Assembly (NCBI RefSeq): GCF_004682015.1
Contig: NZ_SMLM01000002.1
Span: 496,001 to 560,000, forward strand
Source of the DNA: Ramlibacter henchirensis
GTDB taxonomy: Bacteria > Pseudomonadota > Gammaproteobacteria > Burkholderiales > Burkholderiaceae_C
Reading direction: 5' to 3'
Length of the DNA: 64,000 bases
The translations under genes and the position numbers were made by a program. Position 1 is the stretch's first letter, and the number at the start of each line of letters is the position of its first letter. The notes below the pieces were generated by a model. It was not told the DNA's origin and ran no database searches. It was given only the letters and a program-made list of their open reading frames with translations. Below, piece by piece: positions 1 to 10,164 of this stretch.

Positions 1-890
1 TGCCGCGCAGCGACGTCCTGACGCCGTTGTCGGCCAGCGCCGCATCGCTCGCGCGGCGCAGTTCGGCGACTACGTCGGCCGGCGTTCCCTTGGGCGCGAA
101 CAGCCCGGCCCAGGTGCCCGCCTCGACGCCCTTGAACCCGAGCTCGGCGAAGGTGGGCACTTCCGGCAGTGAAGGATGCCGCTCCGCCGAGGCGACGGCC
201 AGAGCGCGGGTCTTGCCCGACTGCACCAGCGGCAGCGACACCGCGACGGTGTCGAACATCATGTCGACCACGCCGCCCATCAGGTCCACCGAAGCGGGCG
301 CGCCGCCCTTGTACGGAACATGGGTGAGCTGCACCCCGGAGGCGCGTTCGAACATCACGCCCGCGAGATGCAGCGACGTGCCCAGGCCCGCCGACGCGTA
401 GGTGAGCTTGCCCGGCTCCGCCTTTGCGCGCGCGACCAGTTCCGCCACGTTTCTCGGGCCCTTCTGCGGGTGCACCACCAGCACGTTGGGCACGCTGCCG
501 AAATACGCGATGGGCTCGAAGTCGTTGAACGCGTCGTAGCCCGGCTTGTTGAAGAGCGAGGGATTGGCGCCGTGCGTCGCCGACGTTCCGACCAGCAGCG
601 TGTAGCCGTCCGGCTGGGCGCGCGCGACCGCGGCCGCGCCGATGTTGCCGGCCGCGCCCGCGCGGTTTTCCACCACCACCGACTGCTGCAGCTCGCGCGA
701 CATCTGCTGCGCGACCGTGCGCGTGATGTTGTCGATGGCGCCGGCCGCCGCGAACGGCACGATCAGCTTCACCGGCTGCTGCGGGTACTTGCGTTGCGCC
801 CACGCGTTCAGCGGCAGGGCCGATGCGGCCGCCACGGCCAGGGTTGCGCCCAGCCATTCGCGGCGGGTCGGGTTGTTCTTGAAGATCACT
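1..890 (-). CDS. Bug/TctC-family periplasmic solute receptor (3' end beyond window)
   Basis: Tripartite-tricarboxylate-type receptor that would bind a small organic acid in the periplasm. The translation from a GTG codon begins with a twin-arginine-like stretch (TRREWLG) and an alanine-rich signal ending NAWA. Family hallmarks follow: VKLIVPFAAAG, VVVENRAGAAGNIGAA, ARAQPDGYTLL and HVPYKGGAP. An AGGAG Shine-Dalgarno 5 nt upstream supports the GTG start. The C-terminus (roughly 30 residues) lies left of the window. It is the last visible gene of the minus-strand operon, just downstream of the cupin gene. No TctA/TctB membrane partners are in the window, as is common for Bug receptors in Burkholderiales. 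Ligand unknown. Confidence 0.9.
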
Positions 891-897
891 CTTGCTC

Positions 898-1233
898 CTA
901 GGTTTCCAGGGTGACGACCGCCACCTTCTCAAGCGTCTCGAAGATCTCGAGCACGTACGGTACGCCCTTGCGCACGTCGATCACGACGCCGGGCGAAAGG
1001 TCCACGGTCTCGCCCTGCGTGCGCAGGCGGCCACGGCCCTTGTAGACGACGAAGCTTTCCGACCAGGTCATGCCGTCCGGACGCACGTAGGTGCCCGGCT
1101 CGGCCTTCCACTTCGCGAGCCGATAAGGCTCGCGGCCCCGGTCGGTCGGGACGGTGGCGCGCGACGTGCCGGGGGCCTGCGCGATGGGTTCCCAGGGCAC
1201 CGAGGCGGCGCTCGCTTCGAATTTGTGTGTCAT
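898..1233 (-). CDS. Small cupin-fold protein
   Basis: A 111-residue protein with the shape of a single cupin domain: a mid-protein stretch (YVRPDGMTWSESFVVYKGRG, near residues 48-67), then GETVDLSPGVVIDVRKGVPY, which resembles the second cupin motif, and a hydrophobic strand at the end. The usual metal-binding histidines are not evident, so it may be a non-metal or sensory cupin rather than an enzyme. The start overlaps the stop of the alpha/beta hydrolase gene by 4 nt (ATGA), so the two are probably translationally coupled. The substrate cannot be read from the sequence. Confidence 0.7.
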   Translation of the reverse strand: MTHKFEASAASVPWEPIAQAPGTSRATVPTDRGREPYRLAKWKAEPGTYVRPDGMTWSESFVVYKGRGRLRTQGETVDLSPGVVIDVRKGVPYVLEIFETLEKVAVVTLET

Positions 1234-2198
1234 CGGGCGGTCCCCATCTGCTTGTGCAGCCAGGCTGCGATGCGCTCGCGCTCGGGGCCGGAGCCCTCCA
1301 CGACGCCGGGAATCTTCAGGAACTCATGGTCCGCGCCCTGCACCACCGAAACCGTGATCGGCACGTCGACGAGAGACAGCGCGTGGGCCATCGAGAAGGT
1401 GTGGCTCAAAAGAGCGTCCTGGTCGCCGCAGGACAGGTAGGTGGGGCACATCTTCCCGAGGTGCGGGTTGTGCACGGGACTCACCAGTGGCAGGCGGATC
1501 TTGTCGGTGAAGTTCATGCCCAGGTACGACATGATGAACATCTCCGACACGCCGGCGTAGTAGTGCGGCTGTTGCAGCCACAGGGGCACGTCGAGCACGC
1601 CGAATTCCAGCACGGCCGCAGCGAACCTGACGGGAACGCCGGCGAGGTCGCCGCCGTCGAGGTCCTCCTCCGAGCCGTGCAGCGCGAGCACCGTGCAGGC
1701 CGCAAGGTTGCCGCCGGCGGAGCCGCCGCCGATCGCGATACGCGACGGGTCGCCGTTGTATTCCGCGATGTGCCTGCTGACCCAGCGCGCCGCGTAGATG
1801 CAGTCTTCGAGGCCCTGCGGGTACGGCTGCTCGGGGGCGAGCGCATAGTCGACGTTCACCACGACGAAGCCGGCCGTTGCGAGCAGCATCCCGAGCTTGC
1901 GCTCGCCTTCCGCGGTGCCGGTGAACCAGCCGCCGCCGTGCAGGTGGATGAGGACCGGGAAAGGTCCCTTCCCGTGCGGGACATAGATCTCCGCGGTGGG
2001 CGTGCTGCGCCCCTTGGGGCGCATCACCACGTGCTCGTGGAACTGCGCAAGATCGGGCAGGTCGACGTTCAGGCGAGCGTAGAGGCCGGCGCCCTTCTTG
2101 CGGCGGGCGACGAGGTCCTCGATGGACGTGATCGGCTTGTATTCGGCGAGCTGGCCCGTGACGAGCGAGCGCCAGTGCTCCATGTTGGCGTGGGGCAT
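1230..2198 (-). CDS. Alpha/beta hydrolase, hormone-sensitive-lipase/Aes-type esterase
   Basis: A 322-residue cytoplasmic hydrolase (no signal peptide). It has the oxyanion-hole motif HGGGWFTGT near residue 93 and the nucleophile elbow GGGSAGGN near residue 158. The acid region GDQDALLSH and the C-terminal GADHEF histidine complete a Ser-Asp-His triad. The sequence fits carboxylesterases of the HSL family, which cut small esters or amides. It sits downstream of the AfuA-like receptor and is coupled to the cupin gene, so it could act on the imported compound. AAGGAA precedes the ATG. Exact substrate unknown. Confidence 0.85.
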   Translation of the reverse strand: MPHANMEHWRSLVTGQLAEYKPITSIEDLVARRKKGAGLYARLNVDLPDLAQFHEHVVMRPKGRSTPTAEIYVPHGKGPFPVLIHLHGGGWFTGTAEGERKLGMLLATAGFVVVNVDYALAPEQPYPQGLEDCIYAARWVSRHIAEYNGDPSRIAIGGGSAGGNLAACTVLALHGSEEDLDGGDLAGVPVRFAAAVLEFGVLDVPLWLQQPHYYAGVSEMFIMSYLGMNFTDKIRLPLVSPVHNPHLGKMCPTYLSCGDQDALLSHTFSMAHALSLVDVPITVSVVQGADHEFLKIPGVVEGSGPERERIAAWLHKQMGTAR

Positions 2199-2213
2199 CT
2201 TTTCCTTCCTTGC

Positions 2214-3287
2214 TTACTGCAGCGCCTGCCTGGCGACGTTCTCGTAATCCGCGCGCACCTTCACGTACTCCGCGGGCGGCACCATCTTGAGCGGTGCCAT
2301 CAGCTCGGTGAGCGGCTTCCACTCGGCCGGTGTCTTCACGCCCGGCAGCACCGGGTAGCTGTGACCCTTGCTCACGACGGCCTCCTGGGCTTCGGGCGTG
2401 AGGAACCAGGCCTGGAACAGGCGCGCGGCCTTTTCGTTGGGGGCGCCCTTCATGATCGCGGTGCCGCCGAACAGCGGCACGACGCCCTTGTCGATGAACG
2501 CGAATCCGACGGGGGAGCCGGCTTCCTTCATCTGCAGGTAACGCGTGAAGGACCCCCACGCGATCATCTTCACCGAGCCCGCGCCGACGTTCGGGTAGAG
2601 CGGCGGCACGCTCGGCACCACCTGCGCGTTGTCGCGGATCCCGCGCATCAGCTTCGGGTCGATTAGGCCGCTGTTGAACAGCTCGATCCAGACGAGCGTG
2701 GCGCCGCCGCCGCCCAGCGGGTTGTCCAGCACGAACTGGCCTTTCAGGCGCGGGTCCGCGAGGTCAGTGATCGATTTCGGCGCGTCCGCCGGCTTGATCT
2801 GCGTCGTGTTGTAAAGCGTGCCGTACGCGTCGGCGAACATGATCAGGAACTTGCCGTCCGGATCGGCGAAGCGCGCCGGCAGGGCCGAGAAGTTCGGCGG
2901 CTTGTACGGCGTGACGCGGTCCTTGGACACGTTGTAGAGCAGCTCCGTCATGCCGGCCATCAGCACGTCGGCTTCGGTCTTTCCGGCGGCGAATTCCGCA
3001 TCGAGCTTGCTCACCAGCCGCGGCCCCGTCAGCGGGTTCGGCACGACGGTGACGTTGGGGAAGCGCTTGGTGAACACCTCCCAGAGCGGCTTGTACAGCG
3101 CGGAATACCCGCCGTACACGACCACCTGCGACTGCTTCGCAGCCACGGCTTCGTCATAGAGCTTCTGGATCGCGGTGGCATTGGCCGGGCTGCCGGCCCA
3201 CGCGGTGTCCTGCGCGAACCCGGGCTTTCCGCAGATGAGGGTTGCGGCCGCGGCGGCGGCAATTGCTTGTCGGCGTGAGAAGGTCAT
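2214..3287 (-). CDS. Iron(III)/polyamine-type ABC transporter substrate-binding protein
   Basis: A 357-residue periplasmic protein of the extracellular solute-binding family 1/6 type (AfuA/PotD-like). It starts with an SRR twin-arginine-like signal (MTFSRRQAIAAAAAATLICG). Later features are VVVYGGYSALYKPLWEVF, LVSKLDAEFAAGKTEADVL and LADPRLKGQFVLDNPLGGGG, typical of the Fbp/Afu group. I chose the ATG at 3287 because the longer reading frame runs through the permease gene, whereas this start begins directly with the signal peptide. It lies 32 nt downstream of the permease gene. Despite the family name, many such Burkholderiales systems carry organic substrates; specificity is unknown. Confidence 0.88.
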   Translation of the reverse strand: MTFSRRQAIAAAAAATLICGKPGFAQDTAWAGSPANATAIQKLYDEAVAAKQSQVVVYGGYSALYKPLWEVFTKRFPNVTVVPNPLTGPRLVSKLDAEFAAGKTEADVLMAGMTELLYNVSKDRVTPYKPPNFSALPARFADPDGKFLIMFADAYGTLYNTTQIKPADAPKSITDLADPRLKGQFVLDNPLGGGGATLVWIELFNSGLIDPKLMRGIRDNAQVVPSVPPLYPNVGAGSVKMIAWGSFTRYLQMKEAGSPVGFAFIDKGVVPLFGGTAIMKGAPNEKAARLFQAWFLTPEAQEAVVSKGHSYPVLPGVKTPAEWKPLTELMAPLKMVPPAEYVKVRADYENVARQALQ

Positions 3288-3319
3288 GACAGCTCCAGGT
3301 GGGTAGGCAAGGGGTGGAA

Positions 3320-5020
3320 TCAGCGCCGCAGCGCACGCCAGGCGCCGTAGAGGCAGGTGACGGCCAGGATGCAGGCGAGCAGCAGCACCAGCAACGCCGC
3401 GGCCTGCGTCGGCGAGCCGGCCTGCAGCACGCCGAACACCTGCATCGACACGGTGGGCCGGGTGGACGAGAGCAGCATCAGCGGCACGTCCAGGGTGCCC
3501 GCGATGATCACGGAGCTCACGATCCAGCCCGCCACGAGGCTGGGCGCGATCAGCCGCAGCACCACGTCGCCCAGCACGCGCAGCGGCGAGGCGCCGGAGA
3601 CGGTGGCCGCCTCTTCGAGTTCGCGCCCGATCTGCGCCAGCCCGCCGCGAACCGCCCGGCTCGCGATCGGCATCACGGCGACCACCAGCCCGATCAGCGC
3701 CAGCCACGCCGTGCCATACAGCGCGCGCAGGCCCGGCACCGAGATGTAGGCCCACAGCAGCGCCACCGCGAGCGCGACGCCCGGCATCACGATCGGCAGC
3801 AGCGTCGCCAGGTCGAGCAGGCGTTCCATCCAGGGCCGCGAGTGCCGCCCGACGTGCGCCAGCAATGCCGCGAGAAGCACGGCCGCGAGCCCGCCGGTGA
3901 TGGCGAGCACGGCCGTCAGCCGGAAGGCGGCCACCGTCTGCGAATCACGGAGCACCGCCGTGTAGTTCCCCGATGTGAAGCGCCAGACACCGATCGCCGG
4001 CTGGAACGAGGTGATCACCAACTGCACGACCGGCAGCAGCAGCGCAGCGATCGTGAACACGGCGATGAGCGCCGTGCCCGCATGGCCCCACGCGCCCAGC
4101 TGCCAGTTGTCGCCGCGGAAGGCCTTGCCGGTTACGGTGACGAAACGCCCCGGCTTCACCACGCTCCACTGCACCAGGAGCATGAGGGCGAGCGCCGCCA
4201 TCACGAACAGGCTGAGCGCGCTTGCGCGGCCGTAATCCGCCGGCACGTCGTAGCTGATCGACTTGAAGATCTCGGTGGAGAGGAAGGAGATGTTGGCCAG
4301 TCCGCCGAGGATCTGCGGGATGTCGAACGTCCCCATGCCGAACACGATGCCGACGATCAGCACGCCGAAGATCGCCGGCGTCATAGACGGAATGGTGACG
4401 AGCACGATGGTCCTGAAGCGCCCCGCGCCGGAGATGAGCGATGCCTCCTCGTAGCTGCGGTTCATGCGCTGGAAGGGCCCGAGCAGCATGAGGTAGCAGA
4501 ACCCGGTGAGCTTGAGCGACTGCACCGCGACCAGCCCGGTCCACGAGTACGCGTTGAATGGCGTCACGGACGAATTCGTGGCGGCGCGCACCGCCTGGTT
4601 CAGCAGCCCCGCGCCGGGATCGGCCAGCAGCGACCAACTGATCGCGTAGAACAGGTTCGGGGCGGCGAACACGAGCACCATCACCGGCGTCACGAGCCAG
4701 CCCAGGCGCACGCTGGTGCGGGTCGCCAGCAGCGCCAGCACGAGCGCGAGCAGCGTCGCGAGCAGCGTGGTCGACACCGCGTAGATGAGGGAGTTCTTCA
4801 GCGCCGCGTACGTTTCCGGGTTGCTGTAGACCCGCGTGAGCGTCTGCAGCGACCAGGCCGCCGTGCTGCCCGGGGCCGCGTCCCTGAAGATGCCGAGCAC
4901 CTGCATCAGCACCGGCCAGACGAAGAAGAAGCCGACGCCCGCGACCAGCAGGGCCGCGCCGGCGTGCGCGGGAATCCGCGCCATGCCGCCGCCCGGATGG
5001 TTCGCGGCGAGCGCCGTCAC
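3320..5020 (-). CDS. ABC transporter permease, fused double BPD domain (FbpB-like)
   Basis: A 566-residue inner-membrane protein made of two consecutive binding-protein-dependent permease domains, as in iron(III) permease FbpB, so a single polypeptide would form the channel. Around a dozen hydrophobic segments are visible. EAA-type loops occur in both halves, near YEEASLISGAGRFRTIVLVT and ELEEAATVSGASPLRVLGD. I chose the GTG at 5020: it overlaps the ATPase stop by 4 nt (GTGA) and has GGAGG just upstream; an internal ATG at 4984 is the alternative. It works with the ATPase at 5017-6102 and the receptor at 2214-3287. Confidence 0.9.
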   Translation of the reverse strand: MTALAANHPGGGMARIPAHAGAALLVAGVGFFFVWPVLMQVLGIFRDAAPGSTAAWSLQTLTRVYSNPETYAALKNSLIYAVSTTLLATLLALVLALLATRTSVRLGWLVTPVMVLVFAAPNLFYAISWSLLADPGAGLLNQAVRAATNSSVTPFNAYSWTGLVAVQSLKLTGFCYLMLLGPFQRMNRSYEEASLISGAGRFRTIVLVTIPSMTPAIFGVLIVGIVFGMGTFDIPQILGGLANISFLSTEIFKSISYDVPADYGRASALSLFVMAALALMLLVQWSVVKPGRFVTVTGKAFRGDNWQLGAWGHAGTALIAVFTIAALLLPVVQLVITSFQPAIGVWRFTSGNYTAVLRDSQTVAAFRLTAVLAITGGLAAVLLAALLAHVGRHSRPWMERLLDLATLLPIVMPGVALAVALLWAYISVPGLRALYGTAWLALIGLVVAVMPIASRAVRGGLAQIGRELEEAATVSGASPLRVLGDVVLRLIAPSLVAGWIVSSVIIAGTLDVPLMLLSSTRPTVSMQVFGVLQAGSPTQAAALLVLLLACILAVTCLYGAWRALRR

Positions 5021-6102
5021 ACCGCCTCCGGAAGGACCACGGCCTGCTCCGGTCGCAGCCACAACGACAGCGAGGTTTCGCCCTCGAGTCGCGCACCCGG
5101 CACTTTCGCCACCAGCCGCGCGCCATGCGCCGCGAGCGTCAGCTCCGTCTGGTCGCCGAGGAACATGCGCTCGGTCACGGTGGCATCGATGCGGTTCGCC
5201 GTGTCCAGCGGCGATTGCTGCAGGCTCGAGCTGCGGAAAGCCACGACCGCCCCCCGGCCGGGCTGCACCCGCGCGCTCGCGACCGTCCTCGCACGCAACG
5301 CCGTGGGCCAGCCCGGCGGCTGCACCAGCGCCGTGTCGTTGTCCACCTGCGTGACGGCGCCGGGCACGAAATTGTCGAAGCCGACGAACTCGGCCACCCA
5401 GGCGGTCGCCGGAGATTCGAAGATCTCGCGGGGCGTGCCCAGTTGCTGCAGGCGGCCGGCGCGCATCACCGCGATGCGGTCCGACAGCGTCGCGGCCTCC
5501 AGCTGGTCGTGGGTGACGTAGACGCAGGTCGTCCGCACCTCGCGATGGATCCGTCGAAGTTCACGGCGCATGTAGGTGCGCAGCCCCGCGTCGAGGTTGG
5601 ACAGCGGCTCGTCCAGCAACAGCACGTGCGGCCGGCTCGCAAGGGCGCGCGCCAGCGCGACGCGCTGCTGCTGCCCGCCGGAAAGGTCGGACACCGCCCT
5701 GTCTCCGAAACCCTCCATGCCCACCAGCGCGAGCGCGGACCGCACCTGCGCCGGGATGTCGTCCTTGCTGCCGCGCACCTTCAGCGGATAGGCCACGTTT
5801 GCGGACACTCTCATGTGGGGCCACAGCGCATAGCTCTGGAACACCATGCCCAGGCCGCGCTTGTCGGCCGGCACCGACCAGCGGTCGCTGCCGTCCGCCA
5901 CCAGCTGGCCGCCGATGGCGATGCGGCCCGCCGACGGTTGCTCCAGTCCCGCGATGCATCGCAGCGTGGTCGTCTTGCCGCAGCCGCTGGGGCCCAGCAG
6001 CGCGATGAATTCACCGTCGCCGACCCGCAGGTCGAGCGTGTCGACGGCGGGCGCGCCCGCGCCGTAGCGGCAGGTCATGCGTTCGATGACGATCTCGCTC
6101 AA
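5017..6102 (-). CDS. ABC transporter ATP-binding protein (FbpC/PotA-like)
   Basis: A 361-residue ATPase that energises the FbpB-like permease. It has Walker A GPSGCGKTT (near residue 37), a Q-loop (MVFQSYALWPH), the signature LSGGQQQRVALARAL, Walker B VLLLDEPLSNLD and the switch VYVTHDQ. A C-terminal extension of about 120 residues is the TOBE-type domain of the PotA/FbpC/MalK class. Its start overlaps the FAD-oxidoreductase stop by 4 nt and its stop overlaps the permease start, so the three genes look co-translated. Substrate not evident. Confidence 0.93.
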   Translation of the reverse strand: MSEIVIERMTCRYGAGAPAVDTLDLRVGDGEFIALLGPSGCGKTTTLRCIAGLEQPSAGRIAIGGQLVADGSDRWSVPADKRGLGMVFQSYALWPHMRVSANVAYPLKVRGSKDDIPAQVRSALALVGMEGFGDRAVSDLSGGQQQRVALARALASRPHVLLLDEPLSNLDAGLRTYMRRELRRIHREVRTTCVYVTHDQLEAATLSDRIAVMRAGRLQQLGTPREIFESPATAWVAEFVGFDNFVPGAVTQVDNDTALVQPPGWPTALRARTVASARVQPGRGAVVAFRSSSLQQSPLDTANRIDATVTERMFLGDQTELTLAAHGARLVAKVPGARLEGETSLSLWLRPEQAVVLPEAV

Positions 6103-7550
6103 GAGGTCGTACTCCAGCGATAGCGGTCCGGCAGGCTGCTCATCGCGTACGACGCGAGCCGGGTGTCCAGCCTGGAAGGCGCGCGCCCATCGCGCATCGC
6201 TTCATCCCGCCGCGCCACCGCATTTCGGATCGCATGCGCGGCGATGTAGCGGATCGGCTCCGGCGGGTACCAGCCGCTGCGCGCGCGCAGGAAGAGCCGG
6301 CCCAGCTGCGACCACGCGTCGTCGCGTCCCAGCAGCTGCGAAGCGAGCACGTGGCCGGCCAGCGCGGTCGCGCCCATGCCGTGGCCGCTGTAGCCGATGG
6401 CGTAGTGGATGCGCGGATCGCCGGGCATCGTGTCGAACCAGGGCAGCCCGGTGGACGAGCGGTCAATGGGGCCCGACCATGACGCCGCGACCGGCACGTC
6501 GCGCAGCTCGGGATACAGGTAGCGGAAGTCCTGCTCGACCTCGGCGGTCATCCGGGGGCTGAAATCGAACTCGGGTCCGATGCGGTTGGCCCAGGCGATG
6601 CTGCCGCCGCCGCGGCCCATGTAGACGCGGCCATTCGCGCTGACGCCGCCGTAGTTGAGCATCATGCGCGAGTTGACGCCGCCGGGACGGCGCCGCAGGC
6701 CGCGCTGCGCCAGCAGCTCGGGGATCGGGTCGGTGACCACCATCTCGCTGGACGTCACCGCGATGAAGGGCTTGAGCTGAGGCAGGTGCGACATCCAGGC
6801 ATTCGCCGCGAGCAGCACCTTCCCGGCGCGCACGCGGCCCCTTTCGCTGCACACGGACACGCCGGCGGGCTCGCTCGCGATGCGCGTCACCGGCGAGGCT
6901 TCGTACACGCGAATGCCACGTTCGATCGCCAGCTTCCGCAGGCCCCGCGCGAGCTTGGCCGGCTGCACGCGCAGCGCGTTGTCCTCCGCCACGCCGGAGA
7001 AGTAAGGTGCCTCGCCGAACAGCTCCTTGAGTTCGGCCCTGGAGAGCACACGGTGCGGCGGCGTCACGCCGGCCGCTTCCGCAGCCTTGAACATCGGCAG
7101 CCACGCACCTTGCTGGTTCGCAAACGTGGTGCTCCACACGGACGTTTCGCTGCGCAGGTCGCAGTCGATCGCGTTGGCGGCGATGAAGGCGCGCACGTCG
7201 TCGAGGACATCGACGCTGGCCTTCAGGAGGTGCACGCCGTCCTGCTTGCCCAGCAGGCGCAGCAGCACCGGAAGCCGCCCCCACCAATGGCCGGTGGCGC
7301 CGCTGTTGCGGCCGCTCGCGCCCTGGCCGCAGAGGCCCGCTTCGACGATCGCGATGTCGAGCGCAGGCGATTGCTCCTTCAGCCGCAAGGCGGTCCACAG
7401 CGCGGTGAAGCCGCCGCCGACCATGCAGACGTCGGCCCGCGTGTCGCCTTCGAGCACCGCGGGCGTGAAGCCGGGCTCGGCCGCCATCGCTTCCTCGAGC
7501 CACACCGAAGACGCAGCGGCCCGGCGCGGGTCCTTGCGCCAGGGCTGCAT
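6099..7550 (-). CDS. FAD-dependent oxidoreductase (DAO family)
   Basis: A 483-residue flavoenzyme of the D-amino-acid/glycine/sarcosine oxidase type, resembling the gamma-glutamylputrescine-oxidase branch. The N-terminal dinucleotide site reads DVCMVGGGFTALWTA (near residues 40-51), followed by the acidic strand end IVEA and GQGASGRNSGATGH. The C-terminus has the conserved GYSGHGMGATALAGH. Such enzymes oxidise secondary or primary amines. I chose the ATG at 7550; a GTG six codons upstream is possible. Longer frames run into the MBL gene, whose stop it overlaps here. It is sandwiched between transport genes, suggesting action on an imported amine. Substrate unknown. Confidence 0.85.
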   Translation of the reverse strand: MQPWRKDPRRAAASSVWLEEAMAAEPGFTPAVLEGDTRADVCMVGGGFTALWTALRLKEQSPALDIAIVEAGLCGQGASGRNSGATGHWWGRLPVLLRLLGKQDGVHLLKASVDVLDDVRAFIAANAIDCDLRSETSVWSTTFANQQGAWLPMFKAAEAAGVTPPHRVLSRAELKELFGEAPYFSGVAEDNALRVQPAKLARGLRKLAIERGIRVYEASPVTRIASEPAGVSVCSERGRVRAGKVLLAANAWMSHLPQLKPFIAVTSSEMVVTDPIPELLAQRGLRRRPGGVNSRMMLNYGGVSANGRVYMGRGGGSIAWANRIGPEFDFSPRMTAEVEQDFRYLYPELRDVPVAASWSGPIDRSSTGLPWFDTMPGDPRIHYAIGYSGHGMGATALAGHVLASQLLGRDDAWSQLGRLFLRARSGWYPPEPIRYIAAHAIRNAVARRDEAMRDGRAPSRLDTRLASYAMSSLPDRYRWSTTS

Positions 7551-7581
7551 GCGAAGCTCGAGCGCCACGGCCGCGTCCCGG

Positions 7582-8490
7582 TCAGCAGCAGTGCACGAAC
7601 CGCGGCCGGTACCGGCCCTCGCCCGCGCGGTCGACCGCCGCCACGTGCGGCGCCGCAAAGTGCGTCGGGAACAACAGGCTGCGCTGCTCCGCGCAATGCT
7701 CCAGCACCTTGCGCCGGCTCACGCGCGCCAGCACGGGGTCGCCGCAGAAGCGCGTGCTCCAGTCGGGCTCGCACACCTGGATCGGATGGTGGATGGTGTC
7801 GCCGCAGAACACGGCGCCGCCGCCCTCCTCCAGCAGCTTGAGCACCACGTGGCCGGGCGTGTGGCCCGGCGTCGGCTCCACCCGCAGCGCGCCGGTGATC
7901 TCGTGCAGGCCTTCGAGCAGCTGCGCCTGCCCCGCCTGGATGACGGGCAGCACGCTGTCGTCGTACATGCAGGCGCGGCCGGGGTTCTCCTGGCGGCGGT
8001 TGCCGACCTCCGGGTCCCACGCTTCGTTCTCGATGCGCGAGAAGAGGTAGCGCGCATTCGGGAAGGTGGGCACCCAGCGGCCGTTCTCCAGCCGCGTGTT
8101 CCATCCCACGTGGTCGGCGTGCAGGTGCGTGCACAGCACGATGTCGATGTCCTGCGGCTTCGCGCCGGCCGCTTCGAGCCGCTCCAGGAACGGCACATTC
8201 AGCTGGTGGAAGCGCGGCAACCACGGCCGCTCCTTGTGGTTGCCGGCGCAGGTGTCCAGCAGGATCGTGAGGTCGTCCGTGCGGATCAGCCAGGAGTGGT
8301 TGCTCGTGATCAGCCTGTCGTGCACGGGGTCGTAGTGCGTCGGCACCAGCCAGTCGAAGTGCGGCTCGAAACGCGCGCGGTCGAGGTCGGGCAGGAAGTG
8401 GCCGGCGACCGAATCGTTCGGGCCCACCTGCTCCTCGACGCGCGTGATGGTGGCGGCGCCCACGCGCCAGGTCTGGGTGGTGATGGACAC
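7582..8490 (-). CDS. MBL-fold metallo-hydrolase
   Basis: A 302-residue metallo-beta-lactamase-fold enzyme. The metal motif HLHADH is at residues 122-127, with a later TPGHTPGHVVLKL histidine and GDTIHHP supplying the remaining ligands. It resembles the lactonase/quinone-hydrolysing MBL proteins common in aromatic-catabolism clusters. A clear paralogue lies at 12264-13160 (shared start TITRVEEQ, HSWL.R, GNHK, FLERL, THLHADH.GWNT). It is one nucleotide downstream of the TauC-like permease gene. Probable role: opening a lactone or cyclic intermediate. That is inference. Confidence 0.87.
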   Translation of the reverse strand: MSITTQTWRVGAATITRVEEQVGPNDSVAGHFLPDLDRARFEPHFDWLVPTHYDPVHDRLITSNHSWLIRTDDLTILLDTCAGNHKERPWLPRFHQLNVPFLERLEAAGAKPQDIDIVLCTHLHADHVGWNTRLENGRWVPTFPNARYLFSRIENEAWDPEVGNRRQENPGRACMYDDSVLPVIQAGQAQLLEGLHEITGALRVEPTPGHTPGHVVLKLLEEGGGAVFCGDTIHHPIQVCEPDWSTRFCGDPVLARVSRRKVLEHCAEQRSLLFPTHFAAPHVAAVDRAGEGRYRPRFVHCC

Positions 8491-8491
8491 G

Positions 8492-9333
8492 TCAGGTGTT
8501 CAGGTTCTGGCGCACCGGCCGGCGCCACGGGATCACGGCGCGTTCGATGCGCGCCAGCAGGAGCTGCGAGAGATAGCCGAGCAGCGCCACCAGGATCAGC
8601 GCGACGTACATGTCGCGCACCTCGAAGATCTGCCACGAGTGCCAGATCACGTAGCCCAGCCCCTTCTCGGTGCCGAAGTTCTCCGCGATCACCACCACGA
8701 TCAGCGACATGCCCAGCCCGAGCTGGAAACCGGTGAAGATGAAGGGCAGCGCGGCTGGCAGCGCGATGGTGCGATAGGCCTGCCAGCGCCGCGCGCGGAA
8801 ATCGGCCGCGACGTCGAGGTACACGCGCTCGATGTTCACCACGCCGGCCAGCGTGGCCATGAGCACCTGGAAGAACACCGCCACGCCCACGATCACCCAC
8901 TTGGAGCTCTCGCCCAGGCCGAACATCAGCATGATCAGCGGGAACAGCGCCACCTTCGGGATCGGGTAGATCGCCGCGATCGCCGGCTGCAGCAGCTGGC
9001 GCAGCACGGGCGAAAGGCCCATCGCGATGCCGAGCAGCACGCCGGGGATCGCGCCCAGCACGAAGCCGATCAGCATGCGGCTGATGGTGTAGCCGGTGTG
9101 GATCCACAGCTCCTTGTGCATCGCCTGCGTCAGCAGGTCCTGGATCACGACCGAGGGCATCGGGAAGAAGCGCGCATCGAGCAGCTTCACCCGCACCAGG
9201 ATCTCCCACAGCACCAGCATCAGCACCGGGGAGGCCACGGCCAGGAACCAGCCCTGGCGCGTGAGCTTCTTCCACGCGGGCTCGCCGGCGGTGTCGTCCG
9301 GCAGCACGCGCACTTCGTCAGCGGTCGCTATCC

Positions 9334-9337
<4 letters not shown>
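8492..9337 (-). CDS. ABC transporter permease, NitT/TauT family
   Basis: A 281-residue inner-membrane permease of the SsuC/TauC type with about six hydrophobic segments and a single BPD domain. The EAA-like loop falls in the stretch YLDVAADFRARRWQAYRTI. An N-terminal cytosolic extension of about 45 residues precedes the first membrane segment. Its start overlaps the ATPase stop by 4 nt (ATGA). It forms an importer with 9334-10164 (ATPase) and 10151-11176 (receptor). The family imports taurine, sulfonates, nitrate or aromatic acids; the ligand here is not known. Confidence 0.92.

Positions 9338-10150
<813 letters not shown>

Positions 10151-10164
<14 letters not shown>

Noticed and set aside
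3299-5521. A 740-codon plus-strand frame opposite the FbpB-like permease
   Set aside because: Low-complexity His/Arg/Gln-rich shadow of the permease and ATPase genes; the minus-strand proteins are clearly real.
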